A stretch of DNA of 5,369 bases from an uncultured Duncaniella sp. (GCF_910578445.1 NZ_CAJTQC010000050.1:1-5369); one strand, 5' to 3'. Numbered from the stretch's first letter, positions 1-5,078 are shown. Program-made: numbers and translations. Notes: generated by a model not told the origin, from the sequence alone.

Positions 1-907
1 CGGTGTAGCGGAAAACAACATCTATGCCGCATTCTTTCAGCTTGGCTGTGAAATCGTCCTTGTCGGTGGCATGGGCAAGCACATCGGCAATCCTGTTCCT
101 TGTCGGTGTGACATCAATCTTCTCTTTGGCGCGCTCGAAGCGTCCCTCCACGGCGGTACGGCTTGCAAATTTGCCGAGGCGCGAAGCCTTGAACGGATTG
201 GCGATAACCTTGCCTTCGTCGTCAGTGGCGAAATATACCAGACCGTGATACTCGCGCCCGTTAACCTTGCCGTCAGCCTCATCACACCGTATGTTGTATA
301 AGGAAAGTACAGCGTTGTACTCGCCCATAGTCTGGAACTTGTAACGCATACCAACCATTTTGACGGTGTTTGCAACCTGACGCTTCAAATCGCCGTTTGG
401 ATCAACTTTTTTAATCGGCATATCGGGAGTGATTTTCTCGCGCTCGGCAACTTTCAACCCGTATTTCTGCTCCAGCTCACGGCAGACCTTCTTATTCTTG
501 TAGAAGTTGTTTCGGTCTGATATACAGCGTCCGTCAGTTCCCACGCGGAGAGCCACTATATGGACGTGGTGACGGTCTATGTCTTCGTGCTTCACTATGA
601 GATATGGCATATCGGCAAACCCCATCATCTGCATATAATCGTGGGCAAGACGTGTGAAATCAGAGTCGCTGAGAATGTCGTCAGGGTGCGGGTTCAAGGA
701 TATGTGCATCATCGGCCGCTCCGTGCGCGAGGAAGTGGGTATCCAGCGCATGAAATCCTCGTAAGCACGGTGTATGTCAACCGTCCCGCTGCCGTCATTA
801 TAAATTTTGTTGGTGTCAAGCACCCGCCCCCGCTCCTTGTTGATTTTCTCGCCGTTATATATAAGCGCGCCATACAGGGAGTTGCCTATCGAGATTTTAG
901 CGACCAT
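1..907 (-). CDS. mobB: MobB relaxase (mobilization nuclease), N-terminal part, cut by window edge
   Basis: Reading the minus strand from ATG at 907 gives 302 codons with no stop before the window edge, so the C-terminus is missing. The protein begins MVAKISIGNSLYGALIYNGE. The relaxase histidine cluster is HEDIDRHHVHI at about residues 107-117, preceded by MMHISLNPHPDD at 66-77. These are the metal-binding HUH features of the Pfam Relaxase family (PF03432, MOBP-like); the nucleophilic tyrosine is probably Y12 or Y17 in motif I. Such enzymes nick one strand at oriT, stay covalently bound to the 5' end and lead the strand through the secretion channel. The start overlaps the end of mobA by 22 bases, which implies co-transcription and probably coupled translation. 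A coupling protein (mobC) would be expected beyond the left edge. The visible part shows no frameshift and all expected N-terminal motifs, so the gene looks intact apart from the edge truncation. Confidence 0.93.
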   Translation of the reverse strand, partial: MVAKISIGNSLYGALIYNGEKINKERGRVLDTNKIYNDGSGTVDIHRAYEDFMRWIPTSSRTERPMMHISLNPHPDDILSDSDFTRLAHDYMQMMGFADMPYLIVKHEDIDRHHVHIVALRVGTDGRCISDRNNFYKNKKVCRELEQKYGLKVAEREKITPDMPIKKVDPNGDLKRQVANTVKMVGMRYKFQTMGEYNAVLSLYNIRCDEADGKVNGREYHGLVYFATDDEGKVIANPFKASRLGKFASRTAVEGRFERAKEKIDVTPTRNRIADVLAHATDKDDFTAKLKECGIDVVFRYT

Positions 908-1311
908 TGCTCATCGAACTTGCGGGCGAGGGCTACAATCTCGCTGTTGACCTTTATAAGCTCGATTGTCAGCTTCTCCAGTTTATAGAGAGCAGACATC
1001 GCTTTCTTCTCGGTGAAATTCTCGCGCAGTGTCTTCAGCACGTTGTCGTATGATACGCCGAGTGTGCGGAAAAGGGAGTTGAACGATGACAGCTTGTCGA
1101 TGAACACACGGGTGTTCTCGTCAATGGTATATACCTTAAAAGGCTTCTGAAAGATGAAATTCTTGATGAACGCTCCCTTGCTTTCAAGCCCGGAACGCTC
1201 AAACATGGCGAGGAAACGTGCGTTTTCCTCTGCGTTGAACCGCACTACATAGCGGTTGACCGAAGGATCGGTCTTGGGGCGTCGTCCGCCCCGGCTGGGA
1301 ATCTGGGTCAT
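886..1311 (-). CDS. mobA: MobA, oriT-binding relaxase accessory protein (MobC-like, probable ribbon-helix-helix)
   Basis: This complete 141-residue protein has a basic, disordered N-terminus (SRGGRRPKTDPS). A ribbon-helix-helix-like segment follows: a strand YVVRFNAEE at about 21-29, a helix around 30-41, and a second helix around KGAFIKNFIFQKPF (45-58). The C-terminal helical part (about 75-135) contains FRTLGVSYDNVLKTLRENF, which resembles the plasmid MobC accessory family (PF05713); in Bacteroides elements the protein is called MobA. Family knowledge says it binds inverted repeats in oriT and loads the relaxase. Position fits: it is first in the mob operon and faces a palindrome-rich intergenic region. 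The ATG at 1311 sits in an AT-rich context (ATTATTATG) with no Shine-Dalgarno sequence, as is usual in Bacteroidetes. The stop TAG at 886-888 lies inside mobB. A longer upstream reading frame on this strand is out of frame and is not used. Confidence 0.9.
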   Translation of the reverse strand: MTQIPSRGGRRPKTDPSVNRYVVRFNAEENARFLAMFERSGLESKGAFIKNFIFQKPFKVYTIDENTRVFIDKLSSFNSLFRTLGVSYDNVLKTLRENFTEKKAMSALYKLEKLTIELIKVNSEIVALARKFDEQWSLKSR

Positions 1312-1335
1312 AATAATGTGGATTTATGTGGTGTA

Positions 1336-1348
1336 ACCGCATTGCGGT
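1336..1348. repeat. Short perfect inverted repeat next to mobA start
   Basis: ACCGCA-T-TGCGGT has 6-bp arms around one base, 25 bases upstream of the mobA ATG. Its location fits an operator for mob autoregulation or a small protein site at the mobA-proximal end of oriT. The sequence shows only the symmetry; the role is inference. Confidence 0.5.
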
Positions 1349-1403
1349 AGCAAAAGCCGGCGCAGCCCATCGTATGGATTTACGACTTCGGAGTAAATCT
1401 TCC

Positions 1404-1486
1404 CAATGTTTACATTGCAAGTGTTTCGTGGCACAATCTTCGATTCGTGTGCCGGGAAACATAACTTGCAATGTTCATGTGAACAT
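1404..1486. repeat. Nested palindrome cluster, candidate MobA/relaxosome binding site within oriT
   Basis: Three linked symmetries are visible. CAATGT-TT-ACATTG spans 1404-1417. A long interrupted inverted repeat has outer arms ACATTGCAAGT (1412-1422) and ACTTGCAATGT (1464-1474), then GTTTC (1423-1427) with GAAAC (1456-1460), then GGCACA (1430-1435) with TGTGCC (1448-1453), and a 12-base loop. A 16-bp palindrome ATGTTCA-TG-TGAACAT spans 1471-1486. The arms of the long repeat share bases with the two flanking palindromes. It lies just upstream of mobA, where related elements carry oriT. Ribbon-helix-helix relaxosome proteins commonly bind such sites. The assignment to oriT is inference from position and symmetry. 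Confidence 0.7.
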
Positions 1487-1505
1487 CCGTCCTAATATGA
1501 AATAT

Positions 1506-1556
1506 GGTAATATCAGTATCGGGTATGCCCGGTGATGACCCGACGGCGTGATTACC
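1506..1556. repeat. Inverted repeats in candidate oriT core
   Basis: GGTAAT at 1506-1511 pairs with ATTACC at 1551-1556. Inside it, CGGGT at 1520-1524 pairs with ACCCG at 1538-1542; alternatively CGGG (1520-1523) pairs with CCCG (1528-1531). CGTGATT also occurs as a direct repeat at 1547-1553 and 1556-1562. The arms are short, so each alone is weak; their density here supports a structured cis-acting region. Confidence 0.35.
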
Positions 1557-1574
1557 GTGATTTCAATGACGCGG

Positions 1575-1638
1575 CGGTGTTATGTTGCCGTAATGCTTCC
1601 ATAAATTTACGAAAATAATCGCGTAAATCCTAACACCG
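1575..1638. other. Candidate oriT/nic segment: hairpin followed by a nic-like sequence
   Basis: An outer inverted repeat CGGTGTTA (1575-1582) / TAACACCG (1631-1638) encloses a hairpin with stem ATTTACG (1605-1611) / CGTAAAT (1622-1628) and a 10-base AT-rich loop. Directly after the hairpin the top strand reads AATCCTAACACC. ATCCTA resembles the ATCCTG core of P-type nic sites, which also sit a few bases beyond an inverted repeat. MobB is a P-type relaxase, so this is the best guess for the nick, around 1630. Neither nick position nor strand can be settled from sequence alone. Confidence 0.4.
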
Positions 1639-1747
1639 TCAGAAAAATATCCAATAAAAAACAGCATATCGTACCTCCCGACCGGTTGCTCTGACTTTGG
1701 CTAAAAAATTTTTGAATTTGAAATGTTAAAAATTTGGGCAAAAAATT

Positions 1748-1787
1748 CGGACATAGCCGGACATACTTGGACAAAGCCGGACAAACC
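1748..1787. repeat. Four tandem 10-bp repeats (consensus YGGACAWASC-like)
   Basis: The four units are CGGACATAGC, CGGACATACT, TGGACAAAGC and CGGACAAACC, with GGACA starting exactly every 10 bases. The core GGACA is unchanged in all four. Ten-base phasing places each unit on the same helix face, as expected for cooperative binding of a regulator or an accessory DNA-bending protein. The array lies between the candidate oriT and the first promoter candidate toward traA, about 33 bases upstream of its -33 element. It could serve transfer-operon activation, oriT architecture, or replication of the excised circle; the sequence does not decide. Confidence 0.75.
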
Positions 1788-1819
1788 GCTAAATCTTAGA
1801 GAATTGGACTGTTTTCTGA

Positions 1820-1851
1820 TTTGACAAATTGGAAATTTATTTGTTTCTTTG
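1820..1851 (+). promoter_or_regulatory. Candidate Bacteroidetes-type promoter toward traA (distal)
   Basis: TTTG at 1820-1823 is followed after 20 bases by TTTCTTTG at 1844-1851. The Bacteroidetes primary sigma factor recognises TTTG and TAnnTTTG about 19-20 bases apart; only the A of the -7 element is missing. Transcription would start near 1857-1860, leaving a leader of about 570 bases before traA. The phased repeats just upstream would suit an activator site. Confidence 0.45.
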
Positions 1852-2140
1852 TGTAGAGATTGACAGTTAAACCTGCCTTCAAGGAGTTCAACTTACATAC
1901 TTTATTACAGAACTATCCATTGAATTGCAAGTATGATTTTCAATCTGTCTTGAGAACATTAATTTTATTGACAGAAATATTTGCTCTTAGACAAATCTGT
2001 ATCCTTCCTTACAGTTCAACTTATAGATATGGAATTGGAACTGTTTAATGAACGATAAAGATATAGTCTTAAAAAGTGATTTATCTTCAATATTATATAC
2101 TGTTTGATTGACAAATCTATTTATCTATAATTCATAGCTT
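1852..2140. other. AT-rich stretch with recurring short motifs; no convincing gene
   Basis: Base composition is far more AT-rich than the flanking genes. TTGACA recurs near 1860, 1969 and 2108, with further copies at 1821 and 2155. AGTTCAACTTA occurs at 1885-1895 and 2013-2023, GACAAATCT twice, and GAATTGGA at 1801 and 2032. A 62-codon frame opens with TTG at 1860 and ends at 2048, overlapping an ATG at 2048 that opens a 19-codon frame (MNDKDIVLKSDLSS...). Neither resembles a family I know, and TTG starts are unusual in this group. The stretch more likely holds control sites or a small RNA than a protein, but a tiny gene cannot be excluded. Confidence 0.4.
2103..2133 (+). promoter_or_regulatory. 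Weak promoter candidate nearer traA
   Basis: TTTG at 2103-2106 is followed after exactly 19 bases by TATAATTC at 2126-2133. The spacing is right for a Bacteroidetes promoter and TA is present, but the TTTG half of the -7 element is only half matched. A transcript from here would have a leader of about 285 bases. It is an alternative or addition to the distal candidate at 1820-1851. Confidence 0.25.
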
Positions 2141-2210
2141 GATGGCTTCAAGGCTTGACAGCCGTGGGCGATAGACACCACTAAACTCCACATTCAAACC
2201 AGAACCAGAG

Positions 2211-2246
2211 ATGACTGACGAATCCAACCCTTTCCAGCTAACTTAG
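2211..2246 (+). CDS. Possible 11-residue leader peptide upstream of traA
   Basis: An ATG at 2211 opens MTDESNPFQLT and stops at TAG 2244-2246. It lies in the traA leader, after a CA-rich single-stranded-looking stretch and just before two hairpins. Short leader peptides with downstream hairpins control translation in other Bacteroides conjugative elements, for example the tetQ leader of CTnDOT. Directly past the stop the -1 frame stays open as LADALPTAEEGRLVRRR to TAG at 2294-2296, which looks protein-like and could mean a frameshifted or decayed small gene. Without comparison to relatives this remains a candidate. Confidence 0.3.
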   Translation: MTDESNPFQLT

Positions 2247-2253
2247 CCGATGC

Positions 2254-2288
2254 CCTCCCGACAGCGGAGGAAGGTCGCCTCGTGCGAC
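2254..2288 (+). promoter_or_regulatory. Two tandem hairpins in the traA leader
   Basis: CCTCC (2254-2258) pairs with GGAGG (2266-2270) around a 7-base loop. Three bases later GTCGC (2274-2278) pairs with GCGAC (2284-2288) around a 5-base loop. Both begin within 45 bases of the candidate leader-peptide start. No U-run follows, so they are not an intrinsic terminator; an RNA control element is possible. Confidence 0.35.
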
Positions 2289-2319
2289 GGAGATAGCTGT
2301 AACCCATTCCGCATAGCCC

Positions 2320-2380
2320 GTGCCGGCACTGCTTCACACCGATGGAAGCCCGGTCTGTCCGTGTCAGGAGATACGCTGAC
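2320..2380 (+). repeat. Further palindromes in the traA leader
   Basis: GTGCCGGCAC at 2320-2329 is a perfect 10-bp palindrome. GTCAG (2363-2367) pairs with CTGAC (2376-2380) around an 8-base loop, and CCGT/ACGG outside can extend it with a bulge. They add to the impression of a folded leader or of operator sites close to traA. Confidence 0.3.
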
Positions 2381-2427
2381 GGCCACCGCTATGCAATCAC
2401 CACTACATCCATCCAAATTAAATTATT

Positions 2428-3183
2428 ATGACAGACCCCAGATTTGTCGCTTTCTCCACCCAGAAAGGTGGAGCAGGCAAAACTACTCTGACCGTACTCG
2501 CGGCGAGTTACCTCTACTATGTGAGAGGCCTGAAGGTGCTTGTCGTTGACTGCGACTATCCGCAGTACAGCATCGAGGAGATGCGCCAGCGCGACAAAGA
2601 CCTCATCGAGTGCAGCCCTCAGTTCAAGAAACTTTTTTATGACAATCTCAGACAAACAAAGCTGGCTCCGTATCCGCTGCTGACAGCGAAGCCCGAAGAA
2701 GCGATGCAGAAAGTCCGTGAGATCATCGAGGAAGGCTATGAAATCGACATAGTTTTCTTTGACCTGCCCGGCACAGTCAATAACCATGGTGTCGTAAACG
2801 TGCTTGACTGTATGGATACGGTCATAGTACCGGTCGCCGCCGACAAGGTGATACTCGAAAGCTCGCTCGCCTTCGCAATGAAGATACAGGAGTGGCAGAC
2901 GACAGGGCGCACATCGGCAAAGCAGATGTATATGCTCTGGAACCTTGTTGACGCCCGCGAGAAGACTGACCTCTACGACCAGTATGAGGCGGTGTTCGAG
3001 GAATACGGACTTCTTACAATGAAGACCAAGATTCCCGATACCAAGAAATACCGTCGCGAAGGCTCAAAGACGCTCAACCGCGCTGTATTCCGCTCGACTG
3101 TCCTGCCTCCAGACAAGGCATTGCTCAAGGGTACGCGCCTGCCTGAACTTACAGATGAACTACTCGGCTTACTCAAACTCTGA
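2428..3183 (+). CDS. traA: TraA, ParA/MinD-type ATPase heading the transfer operon
   Basis: The 251-residue protein has the deviant Walker A motif KGGAGKTT (residues 13-20, signature lysine K13), the switch segment VLVVDCDYPQ (37-46) and a Walker B-like hydrophobic strand IDIVFFDLPG (106-115). These mark a ParA/MinD/Soj-type ATPase that dimerises on ATP and often positions DNA or protein complexes in the cell. In CTnDOT-type elements the first tra gene encodes this protein; its exact role in transfer is not well defined. No ParB is visible next to it; the small DUF3408 proteins immediately downstream are the most obvious candidate partners, though that is inference. The ATG at 2428 follows an AT-rich stretch (ATTAAATTATT) with no Shine-Dalgarno sequence. 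The stop TGA lies 5 bases before the next start, so the genes form one operon. The C-terminal third (about 195-251) is lysine/arginine-rich, as in chromosome-binding relatives. Confidence 0.92.
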   Translation: MTDPRFVAFSTQKGGAGKTTLTVLAASYLYYVRGLKVLVVDCDYPQYSIEEMRQRDKDLIECSPQFKKLFYDNLRQTKLAPYPLLTAKPEEAMQKVREIIEEGYEIDIVFFDLPGTVNNHGVVNVLDCMDTVIVPVAADKVILESSLAFAMKIQEWQTTGRTSAKQMYMLWNLVDAREKTDLYDQYEAVFEEYGLLTMKTKIPDTKKYRREGSKTLNRAVFRSTVLPPDKALLKGTRLPELTDELLGLLKL

Positions 3184-3188
3184 CCGCT

Positions 3189-3608
3189 ATGGCAAAGAAA
3201 TATGAGTCAGAAATCGATCCCGATGAATTCATCAGGTCATTCCGGGAGGAGCCCTCCTCACTGTCATCGCTGAAGAAAAAGCCTAAAGAGACTCCAAAGC
3301 AGGATACTATTCCATCCGATTCAACGGACACAAAAGCAGAATCAGTCATATCGAATCATGCAACTCCGGTCTCAACTGATTCCGGCAAGGAGCGTGAGGA
3401 GATTTTCAGGGAACGGTTCATTAGCAGAACCACATATCTGCGTCCGCAGGTCAAATTCCTGATGGTGGAGATTGATCCAATCCTAATCGGCAAAATAAAG
3501 AGGCTTATCGCATTCGAGAATGGTTCCTGTTCCCTAAAATCTTATATCAACAACGTGCTTGCCGCTCACTTCGAAGAGTACGCCGATGTCATCAACCCCA
3601 AACTGTAA
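3189..3608 (+). CDS. DUF3408-type conjugal transfer protein, first copy (TraB-like)
   Basis: This 139-residue protein has two parts. The N-terminal half (1-70) is charged and Ser/Thr/Lys/Pro-rich, probably disordered, and starts with an acidic motif IDPDEFIRSFREE (9-21). The C-terminal half (about 72-139) is the conserved domain, with ERFISRTTYLRPQVKF, a helix around 100-110, and SLKSYINNVLAAHFEEYADVIN (115-136). The domain and position after traA match DUF3408 proteins (PF11888) of Bacteroides conjugative transposons, which are of unknown molecular function. The pattern of a strand followed by two helices recalls small DNA-binding folds, but no test is possible here. It starts 5 bases after traA and ends 6 bases before a clear paralogue: about 38 of 65 aligned C-terminal residues are identical by hand alignment. 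I cannot say with confidence which of the copies corresponds to CTnDOT TraB. Confidence 0.82.
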   Translation: MAKKYESEIDPDEFIRSFREEPSSLSSLKKKPKETPKQDTIPSDSTDTKAESVISNHATPVSTDSGKEREEIFRERFISRTTYLRPQVKFLMVEIDPILIGKIKRLIAFENGSCSLKSYINNVLAAHFEEYADVINPKL

Positions 3609-3614
3609 CACACT

Positions 3615-4007
3615 ATGACCAAATCAGCATCAGTCCCAACTGCTTCTGGCAAGAACTTCAGGATAGCCCCGAAGGTTGTTCGGGAGAGTATCGGATTCTC
3701 AACGCAAATAGCTTCAACCGAGGCGTCAGCCAAAGAAGCCTGTGCATTGCCCGATAAAAAAATGGAGCCTTCTTTTCCGAACCGTATCAACGACTATATG
3801 GAACGATTCATATGTAATAATACATATGCTGCTCCACAGGTCAAATATATCGCAACGGAAATCAATCCGGAGATTGAGTGGAAGATCCGTCAGATTCTGT
3901 TCTGTCGCAAGAAGGGCCGCGTGTGTTCCCTGAAGGCTTTTATAAACAACGTACTGGCTGCTCATTTAGAGGAGTATGCCGATGTTATCAACCAACTCAA
4001 ACTTTAA
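3615..4007 (+). CDS. DUF3408-type conjugal transfer protein, second copy
   Basis: This 130-residue protein repeats the domain of the upstream gene: ERFICNNTYAAPQVKY (63-78), EINPEIEWKIRQIL (82-95) and SLKAFINNVLAAHLEEYADVIN (105-126). The N-terminal 60 residues are unrelated to those of the first copy, are basic near the start, and lack its acidic IDPDEFIRSFREE motif. In the shared segment INNVLAAH.EEYADVIN, 8 of the 16 identical residues use a different synonymous codon. The duplication is therefore old and the protein sequence has been held by selection. A division of labour, with the same C-terminal domain and different N-terminal partners, is a reasonable inference. It is 6 bases from both neighbours and clearly in the same operon. 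Confidence 0.8.
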   Translation: MTKSASVPTASGKNFRIAPKVVRESIGFSTQIASTEASAKEACALPDKKMEPSFPNRINDYMERFICNNTYAAPQVKYIATEINPEIEWKIRQILFCRKKGRVCSLKAFINNVLAAHLEEYADVINQLKL

Positions 4008-4013
4008 TCAACT

Positions 4014-4313
4014 ATGCCACAACCCCCACTTGTAACCATCAACGTAAACCCGGTGTCCGGCCTTGATGCCAGAGCCGCAGAGGAGCGCAGGAGATATGCC
4101 GCCAAATTCCTGAAGCCGGTCATTCTCCGCTCCAACACCAAAGTGTATATCTATCCGGAGGTACACGCCATTCTCAGCCGCATGGCAGAAAAGTTCCGTG
4201 ACAATGGAGCATCCATCGGCTCGTATGTATCCGAGATTCTTCTCGACCACTTCGCCAACAACCGCGAGGTGATGGAGGCTCTATACAATGAAAACTGCAA
4301 GTCCTTGTTCTGA
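4014..4313 (+). CDS. Small conjugal transfer protein, probable third DUF3408-like copy (TraC-like)
   Basis: The 99-residue protein has a short N-terminus (1-28) and then one compact domain: KFLKPVILRSNTKVYIYPEV (31-50), HAILSRMAEKF (51-61), and SIGSYVSEILLDHFANNREV (67-86). The order strand, PE-containing helix start, then S..SY....L..HF matches the C-terminal domain of the two genes upstream, although identity is much lower. I infer a diverged member of the same family. Its TGA overlaps the next ATG by one base (TGATG), a typical translational coupling junction. No membrane segment or signal peptide is present, so it should be cytoplasmic. Confidence 0.75.
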   Translation: MPQPPLVTINVNPVSGLDARAAEERRRYAAKFLKPVILRSNTKVYIYPEVHAILSRMAEKFRDNGASIGSYVSEILLDHFANNREVMEALYNENCKSLF

Positions 4314-5041
4314 TGGAGACGCTGTTGATTATTGCGTTGCTCGTAAGCAATGTATGGCTTATAAGGAAAGTCCTTAACAAGCCTGACACTCCGGCTGTAA
4401 GTAAGGATAACTCCGCCGAACAGACTGAAACAACGCCGGCGGATGAAACTCCACCCGAAGAAGTAATTGGCAAAAGCTCCTTCGATGCCGACAGATTCAT
4501 GGATTCGTTTAGGGAAATCGCCAAAGAAGCTGCTGTCGAAGCTGCCAAAGAGGTCGTGCCGCTGATAATAAAGGAAATCGGCATACCTGCCGATGCGGGA
4601 TTACCTGACACTCCGGTAGAAAGAGTTCCCGCACAAGTACCGCCAGACAAGCTGGACGAGGTATTTTCGACCCACTCAGTGAGTGAACTTACCGGCGAGA
4701 TGCCGACTCCGGCCGATGCCAATGCAGACGGTATAGACTTCAATGAACTGCAATCGGCTATGAATGTTCTGAAAGACCGGCCCCACACGGCGGAGGACGA
4801 ACAGACCGCCCGGCGCGTCATTCCTGAGCTTGAAGGTACGGAGATTCTGGAGTATGTCAAACTTGACCCGGTTGTGCGAAAGCGCATACTTATGATTGAA
4901 TGTCAGCTCCCTGATAACACGGAGGAGAATGACACCCTTCCGAAAAAATCCGACGATGCCACGCAGAAGAAGAAAATCGTGTTCCATGCCGATATCGACA
5001 CGACAGATATTGACGCTATCGACTTCAATATCCTCCACTGA
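4313..5041 (+). CDS. traD: TraD-like conjugal transfer protein, N-terminally membrane-anchored, acidic
   Basis: The 242-residue protein starts with one hydrophobic helix (residues 3-17, LLIIALLVSNVWLI) followed by RK, which predicts a single N-terminal membrane anchor with the remainder in the cytoplasm by the positive-inside rule. Next come an acidic Pro/Thr-rich linker (23-55), an amphipathic Ala/Glu/Lys helix (about 66-90, possible coiled coil), a second linker, and a more ordered segment 140-200 (IDFNELQSAMNVLKD; LEGTEILEYVKLDPVVRKRI). The tail is Asp-rich (HADIDTTDIDAIDFNILH). Position just before traE matches TraD of CTnDOT-type elements; this is not the VirD4 coupling protein that is called TraD in F plasmids. 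FDADRFMDSFREI (57-69) resembles the N-terminal motif of the first DUF3408 protein. It is coupled to the gene upstream by a one-base overlap. Function is unknown; a scaffold linking cytoplasmic Tra proteins to the membrane is an inference. Confidence 0.75.
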   Translation: METLLIIALLVSNVWLIRKVLNKPDTPAVSKDNSAEQTETTPADETPPEEVIGKSSFDADRFMDSFREIAKEAAVEAAKEVVPLIIKEIGIPADAGLPDTPVERVPAQVPPDKLDEVFSTHSVSELTGEMPTPADANADGIDFNELQSAMNVLKDRPHTAEDEQTARRVIPELEGTEILEYVKLDPVVRKRILMIECQLPDNTEENDTLPKKSDDATQKKKIVFHADIDTTDIDAIDFNILH

Positions 5042-5078
5042 CCACCACTTTATCCACAATCCAAACCCAATTTTATTT

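Noticed and set aside
560..988. Plus-strand frame of 142 codons opposite mobB
   Set aside because: It is antisense to the relaxase histidine motif and to the end of mobA; it is a shadow of those genes.
1199..1471. Minus-strand frame of 90 codons across the mobA start
   Set aside because: It runs in another frame through the palindrome cluster and the mobA N-terminus; mobA has family support and this frame has none.
1575..1638. Intrinsic terminator between the operons
   Set aside because: The stems are AT-rich or widely separated and no T-run follows a GC-rich stem; the operons diverge, so no terminator is needed here.
1748..1787. CRISPR-like array
   Set aside because: The units are 10 bases, directly tandem, and have no spacers, so they are short direct repeats and not CRISPR.
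1312..2427. Insertion sequence or integration site in the intergenic region
   Set aside because: No transposase fragment, no terminal inverted repeats with target duplication, and no integrase or tRNA-end sequence were seen.
2250..2549. Plus-strand frame of 99 codons running from the leader into traA
   Set aside because: It is out of frame with traA and covers the Walker A region; the translation is Arg/Ser/Pro-rich and looks like a shadow.
2389..2787. Minus-strand frame of 132 codons opposite traA
   Set aside because: It overlaps the ParA ATPase motifs on the other strand, and its translation has no family resemblance.
4174..4887. Long minus-strand open frame (237 codons) antisense to the TraD-like gene
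   Set aside because: It is Ser/Thr-rich low-complexity sequence with no recognisable family, and it lies opposite two genes with good family and operon support. Codon bias of the sense strand explains the open frame.
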